Shown one piece after another: positions 42,154 to 51,523 of a DNA stretch of 64,000 nucleotides. Source of the stretch: Planctomycetota bacterium (lineage in GTDB: Bacteria; Planctomycetota; Planctomycetia; Pirellulales; PALSA-1355); NCBI GenBank assembly GCA_003389325.1, contig QQVE01000015.1, forward strand, positions 1 through 64,000, in the 5' to 3' direction. The translations under genes were made by a program, and so were the position numbers. How positions within the stretch are numbered: position 1 is the stretch's first letter; every line of letters starts with the position of its first letter. A model generated the notes under the pieces. The model was not told the origin of the DNA and ran no database searches. It saw only the letters and a program-made list of their open reading frames with translations.

Positions 42154-42690
42154 ATGACCTTTCAATTCCTGTGCCCGCAGGGGCATCTGCTGCAGGGTGA
42201 AGAAGCGCACATGGGGATGCAGTGCCAGTGTCCGCAGTGCGGCACGGCCTTCATCATTCCCACGGTCGAGCGCTCTGCGCCCGCCGAGCCCGCGCCGGCC
42301 TCGACCGCTCCCTCCAGTGCGCCCGACTTGGGTCCGCCGGACTCCACCGAGCCGGACCTCGGCGGCGGACTCGAAGGATTCGGCAGCGACCTGAGCGGCG
42401 AGTTCGACACCGGCGACCTCGGCTCCGCGGTCGACGAAACGCTGTTGCACATTCCCTGCCCCAACGGCCACGAGTTGGAAGTGCCGCTCGACATGCTCAA
42501 CCAGCGGGCCATGTGCCCGCATTGCGGCGCCGAGTTCCGGCTCCGCCGCGAGAAGAGTATCGAGCACATCTTTCAGCAGGAAGCCCTCGATCGCCGCCGG
42601 GGCGAGTTTTGGTTCAAGATGGCGATTGTCGCCTCGGCCGTCGTCATCGTGCTGCTGGTGATCATGATCGCCGCGATCGCCCTCACGTAG
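42154..42690 (+). CDS. Double zinc-ribbon, tail-anchored membrane protein
   Basis: A 178-aa protein with two zinc-ribbon modules, CPQGHLLQG with CQCPQCGTAF (about 7-33) and CPNGHELEVP with CPHCGAEF (about 102-130). They are separated by a Pro/Ser/Asp-rich linker. The last ~25 residues form one membrane span (MAIVASAVVIVLLVIMIAAI). Orientation and partners are unknown. GGAAG lies upstream of the ATG. Duplicated ribbons are common in planctomycete proteins of unknown role. Confidence 0.75.
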   Translation: MTFQFLCPQGHLLQGEEAHMGMQCQCPQCGTAFIIPTVERSAPAEPAPASTAPSSAPDLGPPDSTEPDLGGGLEGFGSDLSGEFDTGDLGSAVDETLLHIPCPNGHELEVPLDMLNQRAMCPHCGAEFRLRREKSIEHIFQQEALDRRRGEFWFKMAIVASAVVIVLLVIMIAAIALT

Positions 42691-42800
42691 CGCTCGCCGT
42701 GCACGTGGGGCCCCACCCGCGCCGCCCTGCTATACTCGTCGCTGATGCACAAAGCGGCCGCCTCGACCCGGCTCCGCCAACCGCTCTCGCTCTCTCCGCG

Positions 42801-43751
42801 GTGAACGCCATCAACAAGCCCACGGCGCTCGAAACTTCCGACGCCGCCCGCGCCGCGGGCGAGCCTCCTGCCGGCACAGCCGCGCCGGTGGACGCGCAAT
42901 CGGCGCTGCCGGGGCGTCTGCTGGTGGCGCTGGCGGCGGTGATGTGGAGCACCAGCGGGCTGTTTGCCAAGGCCACGATGTTCGAGGTCTGGGCGCCGGA
43001 AGATCGCGGCATTCTGCTGGCCTTCTGGCGGGCCGCGTTCGCCGGCGTGCTGTTGCTGCCGGCCGTGCGGCGCCCGCGGTGGGACGTCAAGCTGATTCCG
43101 CTTTGCCTGGCCTTCACGTTGATGAACGTCACGTACTTGTCGGCCATGTCGCTGACCACGGCCGCCAACTCCATCTGGCTGCAAAGCACGGCGCCCTGGT
43201 GGGTGCTGCTGGTCGGCGTGCTCGTGCTCGGTGAGCCGTTTCCCCGCAGCGAACGCCTGCCGCTGGTGATCGGTGGGCTGGGGCTGGCCATCATTCTGGG
43301 CTTCGAAGTCCAAGGGCAGGCCCGCGCGGGCGTGCTTTGCGGGCTGGTCTCGGGATTCGCCTATGCCAGCGTCGTGCTCTGCCTGCGAGCGCTGCGTGCC
43401 CTCGACACGGTGTGGATCGTGGCCGTGGCCCACCTGGTGACCGCCGTACTGATTTTCCCTTATGTCGCCTACCTGAACGTCTGGCCCACGCCGATGCAGT
43501 TGCCCGTGCTGGCCGGCTTCGGGCTGATTCAGATGGCGCTGCCCTACGTTTGCTTCGCCCGGGGGCTGCGCTCGATCACCTCGCAGGAGGCCACGGTGAT
43601 CGGCCTGTTGGAACCGATTCTGCTCCCCGTGTGGGTCTACCTGGCCTGGAACGAAGTGCCCGCCCCCTGGACGATCGTCGGCGGCGGCTTGATCCTCACC
43701 GGCCTGGTGCTCCGCTACGGCATCCCCCTCCTCCGCCGCCGCGGCGTTTGA
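42801..43751 (+). CDS. EamA-family (DMT) transporter
   Basis: A 316-aa protein with ten hydrophobic segments in two EamA repeats (LLVALAAVMWSTSGLFAKA; AGVLCGLVSGFAYASVVLCL). The drug/metabolite transporter superfamily exports amino acids or other metabolites. The substrate is unknown. The GTG at 42801 is the best in-frame start before the first span, and the frame continues upstream but with unrelated residues. It is convergent with dprA, with only a 2-bp gap between the stops. Confidence 0.85.
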   Translation: MNAINKPTALETSDAARAAGEPPAGTAAPVDAQSALPGRLLVALAAVMWSTSGLFAKATMFEVWAPEDRGILLAFWRAAFAGVLLLPAVRRPRWDVKLIPLCLAFTLMNVTYLSAMSLTTAANSIWLQSTAPWWVLLVGVLVLGEPFPRSERLPLVIGGLGLAIILGFEVQGQARAGVLCGLVSGFAYASVVLCLRALRALDTVWIVAVAHLVTAVLIFPYVAYLNVWPTPMQLPVLAGFGLIQMALPYVCFARGLRSITSQEATVIGLLEPILLPVWVYLAWNEVPAPWTIVGGGLILTGLVLRYGIPLLRRRGV

Positions 43752-43753
43752 TC

Positions 43754-44887
43754 CTACAACCGCACCAGCGTATTGCCGCTCAGTCGCCGCACGAGATGTC
43801 GCATCTCGAGCACGCTGATGGTGGAAAGCACCTGCGGCGTGGGCAGGCCGCTGTCGGTGACGATGGCGTCGATCGTCGTGGGGTCACTGGCGATGGCCGA
43901 AAGCACCTGCTGCTCGATAGGGTTCAAAGCCAGCTCGGCCGGATGACGCACTTCCTGCCCGTCGGTTGTGGCGGCCGGGGCCACCAGCGGGCCGAGCTCT
44001 TCCAGCACGTCGTCGGCCGATTCCACCAGCTTGGCCCCGTCGCGAATCAGGCGATGGCAGCCGCGCGACATGCGGCTGTCGATCCGTCCCGGCACGGCAA
44101 ACACTTCGCGCCCCTGCTCCATCGCGTGCCGGGCCGAGATCAAGGCGCCGCTGCGTGCCGCCGCCTCGACGACCATCACGCCCAACGACAACCCGCTGAT
44201 GATGCGGTTGCGCTGCGGAAACGCGCCTGACATCGGTGGGCTGGCCGGCGGCACCTCGCTGACTAGCGCCCCTCGGTCCACGACCTCGCGAGCCAGCTCG
44301 ACGTGCTCCGGCGGATAGATATTGAGCAGGCCGCTCCCCAGCACGGCGATCGTCCGCCCGCCGGCAGCCAGCGCCCCGCGATGCGCCGCCGCGTCGATCC
44401 CGCGGGCCAGGCCGCTAACGATCGTCAGCCCCGCGCGGGCCAGGCTGCCGGCCAGTCGCTCGGCCTGGGCGATGCCATAATGCGTGGCATGCCGCGAACC
44501 GACAATCGCCACGGCCAGCGCGTCGACCGGCTCGAACGTCCCCTGCACAAATAGGATGCCCGGCGGATCGTGGATCTCGGTCAGCATCCGCGGATACGCC
44601 TGGTGCGCCTCGCTGAGTATCTGGATATCGTGCTTCGCACAGGTGCGCAGCTCGGCTTCGACGTCGATGTCTTCCCGAGCCGACGCGATCCGCCGCGCCA
44701 GTTCGGACCCGATGCCCGGCACGGCTCGTAACTGGCTCGCCGTCGCCGATAGCGCGTCGCCGGGCGAGCCGAAGGCCTCGAGCAGCACCTTGCGCAGCCG
44801 AGGACCCACGCCGGTCACCAGTGCCAGGCGCAGCGCATCGGCCAGTTCGCCGGCGTCGGCATCGGAATCCGGAGACGACCGAGTCAT
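43754..44887 (-). CDS. dprA: DNA-processing protein DprA
   Basis: A 377-aa DprA/Smf protein that loads RecA onto incoming single-stranded DNA during transformation. It has an N-terminal HhH/SAM-like region (LRAVPGIGSELARRIASAR), the Rossmann-type core (VAIVGSRHATHYG, TIVSGLARGIDAAAH, FPQRNRIISGLS) and a C-terminal winged-helix domain. The ATG at 44887 has a G-rich ribosome-binding site. It lies 38 bp downstream of aroB on the same strand and is probably co-transcribed. Confidence 0.94.
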   Translation of the reverse strand: MTRSSPDSDADAGELADALRLALVTGVGPRLRKVLLEAFGSPGDALSATASQLRAVPGIGSELARRIASAREDIDVEAELRTCAKHDIQILSEAHQAYPRMLTEIHDPPGILFVQGTFEPVDALAVAIVGSRHATHYGIAQAERLAGSLARAGLTIVSGLARGIDAAAHRGALAAGGRTIAVLGSGLLNIYPPEHVELAREVVDRGALVSEVPPASPPMSGAFPQRNRIISGLSLGVMVVEAAARSGALISARHAMEQGREVFAVPGRIDSRMSRGCHRLIRDGAKLVESADDVLEELGPLVAPAATTDGQEVRHPAELALNPIEQQVLSAIASDPTTIDAIVTDSGLPTPQVLSTISVLEMRHLVRRLSGNTLVRL

Positions 44888-44925
44888 ACGCGTCCCCCTT
44901 CGCCGGCACCCTGCGGTGCGCGGCG

Positions 44926-46005
44926 TCAATCGCCCAGCACAGCCCGCACGTCCTGCTGATCGATGTCGCCGACCAACTCGACGTGCCCCATGCGGCTCGG
45001 CAGCACGAAGCGCAGCCGGCCGTGTTCGACTTTCTTATCGCGCGCCATGGCCGCCAGCAACGCTTCATGGTCGAGGGCCGGAAAATCGACGGGCAATTTG
45101 AGCGCGGTCAGCAGTTTCTGCTGCCGCTCGGTCAACTCCGCGTCGACGCGTCCCAGCCGTTCGGCCAGCCGCGAGGCACAGAGCATGCCGATGGCCACGG
45201 CCTCGCCGTGCAAATAACGTCCGTATCCGGTGACCGTTTCCAGGGCATGGCAGAACGTATGACCGTAGTTGAGCACGGCCCGGCCGCCGGTCAGCTCGCG
45301 CTCGTCGGCCTCGACCACGTCGGCCTTTAGGCGGCAGCAGCGGGCCACGACGTGCTGCAACACGTCGGCATCGCGCCCAGAGAGCTCCTTAGCATGCGCT
45401 TCGAGATAGGCGAAGAAATCGGCATCCAGAATCACCCCGTACTTCACCACTTCGGCCAGCCCGGCGGTGTACTCGCGCTCGGGCAGCGTGTCGAGCACGG
45501 CGGTGTCGATCAGTACGCCGGCCGGCTGCCAGAAAGCGCCGACCATGTTCTTGCCGCCGGCCAGGTTCACGCCCACCTTGCCGCCCACGGAGCTGTCGAC
45601 CTGCGCGAGCAAAGTAGTGGGCACCTGCACGTAGGCCAGCCCCCGGGCAAACGTGGCGGCCACGAAGCCGGCCAGATCGCCCACCACCCCACCGCCCACG
45701 GCCACCACCACGCTCTTGCGATCGGCCCCCAGGGCCAGCATCTTGTCCCACAGTCCCGCGGCCGAAGCGACGTTCTTGGTTTGCTCGCCCGGCTCAACCA
45801 CGAGCAGATCGACCGTCGCCCCGGCTTGCGAAAGGCTCGTGGCCGCGGCCAGCGCGTGCGGCTTTTCAACGTTCTCGTCGGTGATCACCACGGCGTGCGA
45901 CGGCGCGCACCAGTCGGCCACGTGCGCGCCGAGCTGGCCCAAGACGTCGGTGCCGATCTCGATCGTGTAGCTTCGCTCGTGCAGCTTGACGTCGACGGCG
46001 GTCAC
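44926..46005 (-). CDS. aroB: 3-dehydroquinate synthase
   Basis: A 359-aa enzyme of the shikimate pathway (DAHP to 3-dehydroquinate, NAD- and metal-dependent, cytoplasmic). NAD-binding VVVAVGGGVVGDLAGFVAAT and the metal-ligand motifs AEVVKYGVI (Glu), NYGHTFCHALE (His) and HGEAVAIGM (His) are all present. The GTG at 46005 is chosen because AGGGAG lies nine bases upstream and the family begins there. An earlier Met adds about 30 Arg-rich residues. Confidence 0.94.
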   Translation of the reverse strand: MTAVDVKLHERSYTIEIGTDVLGQLGAHVADWCAPSHAVVITDENVEKPHALAAATSLSQAGATVDLLVVEPGEQTKNVASAAGLWDKMLALGADRKSVVVAVGGGVVGDLAGFVAATFARGLAYVQVPTTLLAQVDSSVGGKVGVNLAGGKNMVGAFWQPAGVLIDTAVLDTLPEREYTAGLAEVVKYGVILDADFFAYLEAHAKELSGRDADVLQHVVARCCRLKADVVEADERELTGGRAVLNYGHTFCHALETVTGYGRYLHGEAVAIGMLCASRLAERLGRVDAELTERQQKLLTALKLPVDFPALDHEALLAAMARDKKVEHGRLRFVLPSRMGHVELVGDIDQQDVRAVLGD

Positions 46006-46102
46006 GCAAACGTGCTCCCTGGCTCCCGGCCGGCGACACGGGAACGGCGTTGGCCGGCGTCCATCCGCGAGGGCGCGCCGGCGGTGAAGCGTCGGCACCG
46101 GC

Positions 46103-46327
46103 CTACTTGCTGATCCGCTGCAAGTCTTCCGGCGTGACGGTGATCTCGCGCCGAAACCCGGAGTGCATCCGCACGTATTCCATCTCCGCGGCGTTGGCCG
46201 GGTCGGCGTGCAACAACTCTTCGGCCCGTCGCTTGTCTTCGGGCTCCCAGTCGTCGTACTCCTCGGGCCAGATGGTTATGGTCTCCATCACGAGGGCTTC
46301 GCGATAGGGATCGAACTCGTTGGACAT
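46103..46327 (-). CDS. Small acidic hypothetical protein
   Basis: A 74-aa protein, MSNEFDPYREALVMETITIW at the start and RREITVTPEDLQRISK at the end. It is acidic and helical, with no membrane segment. I do not recognise it. It lies about 100 bp upstream of aroB on the same strand and may share its transcript. The next gene on the right is divergent. Confidence 0.6.
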   Translation of the reverse strand: MSNEFDPYREALVMETITIWPEEYDDWEPEDKRRAEELLHADPANAAEMEYVRMHSGFRREITVTPEDLQRISK

Positions 46328-46487
46328 GGCGGTGGTGAGACAATAGATTGGGACGGCTGGCGAACTCCCGGGGCACGTTGTACCCTGGTGAAGCCCTCAG
46401 TATACCCCGCACTTCGAGCGTGGCTAGTCGTGCCCCGCGGCGGTCGATAGTGGCGGGAGACACGGCTTTCCGGTACGAGGCTCCTCG

Positions 46488-47162
46488 ATGCAGCGCGGCA
46501 CGATCGCCATTCTGATGATTCTCGTCGTCGCGGTCACCGCCGGCGTTGTCGCGGTGGTCTATCGCGTGCAAAACCAGCAGCAGGCCCAGGCTTTCTGGGG
46601 CAACGAAACGGCGCTGCTGATCGACCGGGCTCCCAACGTCGAGGTGCTTGAAATCGGCGAGGCCCGCAGCGGCATCGTGCTCGACAGCGAGGACGAGCTC
46701 TCGCAGCCTCCGCCCGAGGGAAACGACGGCAAGAAAGAGTCCGAAGTCGAGGAAGAAGAGAAAGAGCCGCTGCCGCAGGCCGTCGAGTTCAACCAGGTGC
46801 CGTGGATCATCGCCCGATCGCTCGACGGCTCGCAGGCCAAGGGGGTCACCAACCTGCGGCGAGCGCTGGTCGAAGACAGCTCGTTCGATTGGACGGTGCC
46901 TGAGGAAGCGAAGGAGCCGGTCTGGCAGTACGGCCTGGCCATCGACGACGGGCGCAACTTTGCCACGGTGCTGTTCGATCTCGAAAGCCGCCAGGTCGGC
47001 CTGGCCGGCGGCAACGAGACCACCCGGCTTCGTCCCGAGATGAACGAGGATTTCCGCGAGTTCTTCGCCGAGCAGCTCTCCGCACCGGCAGGCGAGACGG
47101 AAGACGAAACGAACGAAGCCGACGAATCCCCCGCAGACGCCGCCCAAGCAAACGAGTCTTGA
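46488..47162 (+). CDS. Membrane-anchored hypothetical protein with acidic linker
   Basis: A 224-aa protein with an N-terminal membrane anchor (ILMILVVAVTAGVVAVVYRV), a strongly acidic linker (about 75-105) and a small globular part (about 105-190, SLDGSQAKGVTNLRRALVED, WQYGLAIDDGR), then an acidic tail. It is probably exposed outside the inner membrane. No family is recognised. It is convergent with nagB. Confidence 0.6.
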   Translation: MQRGTIAILMILVVAVTAGVVAVVYRVQNQQQAQAFWGNETALLIDRAPNVEVLEIGEARSGIVLDSEDELSQPPPEGNDGKKESEVEEEEKEPLPQAVEFNQVPWIIARSLDGSQAKGVTNLRRALVEDSSFDWTVPEEAKEPVWQYGLAIDDGRNFATVLFDLESRQVGLAGGNETTRLRPEMNEDFREFFAEQLSAPAGETEDETNEADESPADAAQANES

Positions 47163-47303
47163 TCGCGCGACACCAGCCCGAAGCGCCAGCGAGGGTCCTT
47201 CGTTGGTCGCAAACGAATGCGTGCCACGTTGAGGGGTCACGCCCACGCATCCTGGACGCCCAAAAACCCTCGCGGTATTTGCGAGCGGCGGGCGACGCGG
47301 GGG

Positions 47304-48113
47304 TCAGGAACCTTCGGTGGGCGCCCCCAATTCGCCGGATTGCAGCGCCGACTGGGCGCGCTCGACTTGCAGATAGTAATCGCGTCGCTCGAGCAGCCGG
47401 GCGGCTTCCTCGTCGAGCACGGCGATCACGTCGCGGTGCAACTGCAGGGCCGAGGCCGTCACTTGCGCGGTGATCGGCCCTTCGATCGTGTCGCGAATCG
47501 CCTTCGCTTTGCTCGCGCCGGAAGCCAACAGCAGGCACTGCCGCGATTCGAGAATCGTGCCCACGCCCATCGTGATCGCCAGCCGCGGCACCTCTTCTTC
47601 GCCGCCGAAGAAGCGGGCGTTGTCGCGCACCGTTTCGTGCGTCAGCGTCTTGAGCCGTGTGCGGCTGCCCAGCGAAGAGCCCGGCTCGTTGAAGGCGATG
47701 TGCCCGTCGCTGCCGATGCCCAGTACTTGCAGGTCGATGCCGCCCTCTTCCTTGATGAGCCGCTCGTACTGCTCGCAGTAGGCCTCGAAGTCCAGCGCCC
47801 GGCCGTCGGGCACGTGCGTGTCGCGCGCATCGACGTTGATGTGGTCGAACAGGTTTTGCTGCATGAAGTAGCGATAGCTCTGCGGGTGCGACGAGCTGAG
47901 GCCAACGTACTCGTCGAGGTTGAACGTCACGATGCGCGAGAAATCGAGTCCCTCTTCGCGGTGCATGCGGATCAACTCGCCGTACATGCCCACCGGCGTG
48001 CTGCCCGTGGCCAGTCCCAGCACGCAGTTGGGGCGCTTCCGCACCAGGGCCGCCACGAACTGAGCGGCACGGCGGCCGACCCCGTCTTTGTCCTTTTCCA
48101 CGATCACGCGCAT
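47304..48113 (-). CDS. nagB: Glucosamine-6-phosphate deaminase
   Basis: A 269-aa NagB enzyme converting glucosamine-6-phosphate to fructose-6-phosphate and ammonia. LGLATGSTPVGMYGEL, NLDEYVGLSSSHPQSYRYF and GIGSDGHIAFNEPGSS carry the phosphate-binding and catalytic Asp/His residues, all intact. The length is normal for the family. It is monocistronic on the minus strand. The substrate would come from amino-sugar recycling or chitin degradation. Confidence 0.94.
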   Translation of the reverse strand: MRVIVEKDKDGVGRRAAQFVAALVRKRPNCVLGLATGSTPVGMYGELIRMHREEGLDFSRIVTFNLDEYVGLSSSHPQSYRYFMQQNLFDHINVDARDTHVPDGRALDFEAYCEQYERLIKEEGGIDLQVLGIGSDGHIAFNEPGSSLGSRTRLKTLTHETVRDNARFFGGEEEVPRLAITMGVGTILESRQCLLLASGASKAKAIRDTIEGPITAQVTASALQLHRDVIAVLDEEAARLLERRDYYLQVERAQSALQSGELGAPTEGS

Positions 48114-48322
48114 CGAAAACCTGGCTCCCGGTTGCTAAATAGGCAAGACACACAAGCTGCTGTTAGTTTTAGTCCACGGTTGCCTGCACGCCTATAGGCG
48201 GGGGCTCCCAGCGAGGGCAATGGCCTGGAACCGCGGGGGCGGGCCCGCTACAATCCGCCCGATTTTTTCGCGACTCCGCCATTCGGCGGGGCTTTCGTCA
48301 TTGCGCTTGCCGGAGAGACCTG

Positions 48323-51300
48323 ATGAAGCTGCGCGCCTGGAATCGCCGCACGGCCACGGCCTGGGGCGCGCTCGTGCTCGCCGCGAGCGCCTGCCTGGCG
48401 CAAGGCCTCGATCCCGCGCAGCAGCAGGCCGACAATAGCGCCATGCTCTCCGACGCCCAACTGGCCGACGTCGCGTTTGTCGGCACCCGACTCGGCTGGG
48501 CGGTGGGCGATCGCGGCGTCATCTGGCACACCACCGACGGCGGACGCAACTGGCAATTGCAGCGCTCGGGCGTCGAATGCCGGCTCTCGAGCGTTTGCTT
48601 TCTTGACGAAAAAACCGGCTGGGCCGCCGGCGGATCGCTGCAGCCCTACACCGGCTCGACCACGGGCGTCGTGCTGGTCACCCGCGACGGCGGCGAGCAC
48701 TGGTCGGTCGAGCGCGACCGCATTCTGCCCGCCATCCGGCGCATTCGCTTCTTCAACCCCAAGCAGGGCTGGGCCATCGGTCATCCTTCGCCGATCTTTC
48801 CCAGCGGCGTCTTCACCACCGCCGACGGCGGACGCAACTGGCGGGCCGTGCCGGGAACGTCGAACCGCACGTGGCTGGCCGCCGACTTCATCGATCCGGC
48901 CAACGGCGCGGTGGCGGGCCGCGACGGAGCCTTGGGCACCGTGCATCGCAGCGGGGTCCAGGCGCAGCCAACCGAGTTCGGGCTGCGCGGATTGCACGCC
49001 ATGCGGCTGGCAGCGCCGAATACCGGTTGGCTTGCCGGCGACGGCGGACTGGTGCTCACGACGCGCGACCTGGGCCGGTCGTGGCAAACCACGCCCACCC
49101 TGCCGCCCGGCGGCGGCGAGTTTGACTTTTGCGCCCTGGCCACGTACCGCGAACACTGCTGGGTTGCCGGCTCGCCCGGCACGCGCGTGCTGCACACCGC
49201 CGACGGCGGACGCACCTGGCAAGCGGCCGACACCGGCCAGCGGCTGCCGCTGCGCGGCCTGTGGTTTTCCGACGAGCGCCACGGCTGGGCCGTCGGCGAC
49301 CTGGGCACGATTCTGGCTACCGAAGACGGCGGGCTCACCTGGCGCAAGCAGCGCTCCACGGCCGAGCGCGCGGCGCTGGCCGGCTTCTTCAGCCGTCCCG
49401 ACGAGCTCCCCGTGGAGCTGATCGCCCAACTGGCCGCCGACGACGGCTATCTGGGCGTGATGGAAATCCTCAACCGGCAGCACGACGAGATCCGCTCGTC
49501 GCACGACCCTGCGGCACGCGTCCACGAGGCCACCGTGCGTGCTGGGGCCAGCGTCGGCGACGCCGCCTGGCGGTTTCCGCTTCGCTCGACCGAGTTGAAG
49601 CTCTCGGCGGATCAACTCGTCGAAGACTGGAACCGCGTAAACGATGGCCAGGCTTTGGAAAAACTCGAGCGACATATCGTCGGACGCATCCGCATGTGGC
49701 GGCCGAACATCGTCGTCACCACCGCGGCCGATGCCCGCGACCCGCTGGCGCTGGCGACCAACCAGCTCGTGCTGCGTGCCGCCGAGCACGCGGCCGACCC
49801 GGCCCAGTTTCCCGAGCAGCTCTCCGCGGCCGGCCTGCAACCCTGGAAGGTGCAGAAGGTCTACGCCACGCTCGACGAGGGCGTGGGCACGGCCAACATC
49901 AACACGGCCCAGGTTACCACCCGGCTGGGCCTTTCGATCGGCGAGCTGGCTGCCCCGGCGCGAGGGCTGGTGACCGAGCGGCACGTGTCGCCGCCGGCCA
50001 ATGTCGGCTTCCGGCTGCTGGTCGACCACATTCCACAGGGGGTCGGCGAGCGCGACTTCTTCAGCGGCATCCCGCTTTCGCCGGGCGGCGGCGCCCGCCG
50101 CGCGTACGAATTGACGACGCGCAACAACCTCGAGGCCGCCCAGCGCGCCGCGCAGCGCTATCGCAACCTGCAAGCCATCCTCGAGCGGTCCGACCAGGAC
50201 CAGCGGGACGGACATTTCCTGGCCAACATTTCCGACCAGACGCGCTCGCTCGATCCGGACCGCGCTGCCGAGGTGCTGTTTCAGCTCGCCAAGCGTTATT
50301 GGAACAAGGGCCGGCTCGACCTGGCCGCCGAGTGCTACGAGGTGATCGCCGAGCGTCACGGCGACCATCAACTAGCCGGCGCCGCTCTGGTGTGGCTGAT
50401 CCAGTACTACGCCAGCGCTGAGACCGGCCTGCGCACGCAGATCGCCGGCGGCATTACCGCGGCCCAGGCCACGGCGCGGGCCGCGGTGCCCGGTAAGGTC
50501 AACGCGACGCGAATGGGACACGTCCCCCAGGACCGGGGCCATGCGATTCGCCAGGCCGGCGGCGTGACGGCGGCCACCGCCTTGCACGGCAGCGACAGCG
50601 CCGTGGCCGACCCGCAGCAAATGCTCACCCGAGCGCAAAAGACCTCGGGCTACGCCCATCAGCTCGAACAACTCAACCCGGCCCTGTCCTACGAACCGCA
50701 CGTGCGGTTTCCGCTGGCCGTGGCCCAGCAGCGGCAAGGTTCGCCGGCCACGGCGCGACGGTTCTACCAGGCGCTGGTGCGCGTTCGCTCGCGTGACGCC
50801 TGGTGGCATTGCGCCGCGGCCGAGCTCTGGCGTGAGGCTCCCGAAGAACAACCGCCCAAGCCCCATTGGAACTGCGTCCGCGCGCCCGGCAAGCCGCGCT
50901 TGGACGGCCGCCTGGAAGAGCCGTTCTGGCGCGGCGGCGTCGAATTGAAAAGTCCGTTGCGCGACGACAGCGACTGGGGCGCCGTGGCCATGCTGGCCTA
51001 CGACGACGAGTTTCTCTACATCGCGGCCAGTTGCACCCGGGCCCCTGGCTATCATTACACGCCGTCGGAACAGTCCCGCCCGCGCGATCCCGACCTGAGC
51101 GATCGCGATCGGATCGAGTTATTGATCGACGTCGATCGCGACTACGCCACGTACTTTCGCCTGGTGATCGACCACCGCGGCTTTCCGGCCGAGAGCTGCT
51201 GGCACGACGCGACCTGGAACCCCGAATGGTACGTGGCCGCCGGCGAAGATGGCGATGCCTGGACCGTGGAAGCGGCGATTCCCTTGACGGAGTTGGCGGC

Positions 51301-51439
51301 CGAACCTCCCGCGGCCGGCACGGCTTGGGCCGTCGGCGTGCAGCGCGTCGTGCCCGGCGTGGGCTTTCAGTCGTGGACCGCCCCGGCCACGCCCGAGGTA
51401 GCGCCCGAGGGCTTCGGGCACGCGATCTTCCGGCAATAG
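48323..51439 (+). CDS. Secreted YCF48-repeat / degenerate LmbE-like / CBM9-like fusion protein
   Basis: A 1038-aa exported protein with a signal peptide to about residue 27. Residues ~45-360 form six YCF48/BNR-type blades (TTDGGRNWQ, TRDGGEHWS, TADGGRNWR, TRDLGRSWQ, TADGGRTWQ and TEDGGLTWR). Residues ~370-535 resemble a PIG-L/LmbE deacetylase (HIVGRIRMWRPNIVVTTA, LVLRAAEHAADPAQFPEQLS, LQPWKVQKVYA), but the HPDDE-type metal motif reads AADDGYLG, so catalysis is doubtful. A helical TPR-like stretch follows (~640-760), and the C-terminal ~190 residues resemble a family-9 carbohydrate-binding domain. GGAGAG precedes the ATG. Confidence 0.78.
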   Translation: MKLRAWNRRTATAWGALVLAASACLAQGLDPAQQQADNSAMLSDAQLADVAFVGTRLGWAVGDRGVIWHTTDGGRNWQLQRSGVECRLSSVCFLDEKTGWAAGGSLQPYTGSTTGVVLVTRDGGEHWSVERDRILPAIRRIRFFNPKQGWAIGHPSPIFPSGVFTTADGGRNWRAVPGTSNRTWLAADFIDPANGAVAGRDGALGTVHRSGVQAQPTEFGLRGLHAMRLAAPNTGWLAGDGGLVLTTRDLGRSWQTTPTLPPGGGEFDFCALATYREHCWVAGSPGTRVLHTADGGRTWQAADTGQRLPLRGLWFSDERHGWAVGDLGTILATEDGGLTWRKQRSTAERAALAGFFSRPDELPVELIAQLAADDGYLGVMEILNRQHDEIRSSHDPAARVHEATVRAGASVGDAAWRFPLRSTELKLSADQLVEDWNRVNDGQALEKLERHIVGRIRMWRPNIVVTTAADARDPLALATNQLVLRAAEHAADPAQFPEQLSAAGLQPWKVQKVYATLDEGVGTANINTAQVTTRLGLSIGELAAPARGLVTERHVSPPANVGFRLLVDHIPQGVGERDFFSGIPLSPGGGARRAYELTTRNNLEAAQRAAQRYRNLQAILERSDQDQRDGHFLANISDQTRSLDPDRAAEVLFQLAKRYWNKGRLDLAAECYEVIAERHGDHQLAGAALVWLIQYYASAETGLRTQIAGGITAAQATARAAVPGKVNATRMGHVPQDRGHAIRQAGGVTAATALHGSDSAVADPQQMLTRAQKTSGYAHQLEQLNPALSYEPHVRFPLAVAQQRQGSPATARRFYQALVRVRSRDAWWHCAAAELWREAPEEQPPKPHWNCVRAPGKPRLDGRLEEPFWRGGVELKSPLRDDSDWGAVAMLAYDDEFLYIAASCTRAPGYHYTPSEQSRPRDPDLSDRDRIELLIDVDRDYATYFRLVIDHRGFPAESCWHDATWNPEWYVAAGEDGDAWTVEAAIPLTELAAEPPAAGTAWAVGVQRVVPGVGFQSWTAPATPEVAPEGFGHAIFRQ

Positions 51440-51523
51440 GCGTTGCTGCCAGCCGCGCCCGGCGCAAGAAAAAGGGCTGCGGCTCGACCCTTGGTGTGTC
51501 GTTGGGGCTCGGCGGCGGAGCGT

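Noticed and set aside
48248..50371. 707-aa minus-strand open frame across the YCF48 fusion gene
   Set aside because: It is antisense to a gene with signal peptide, ribosome-binding site and repeat motifs. Its own product has no family features and shows the Arg/Gly/Ala bias typical of GC-rich antisense frames.
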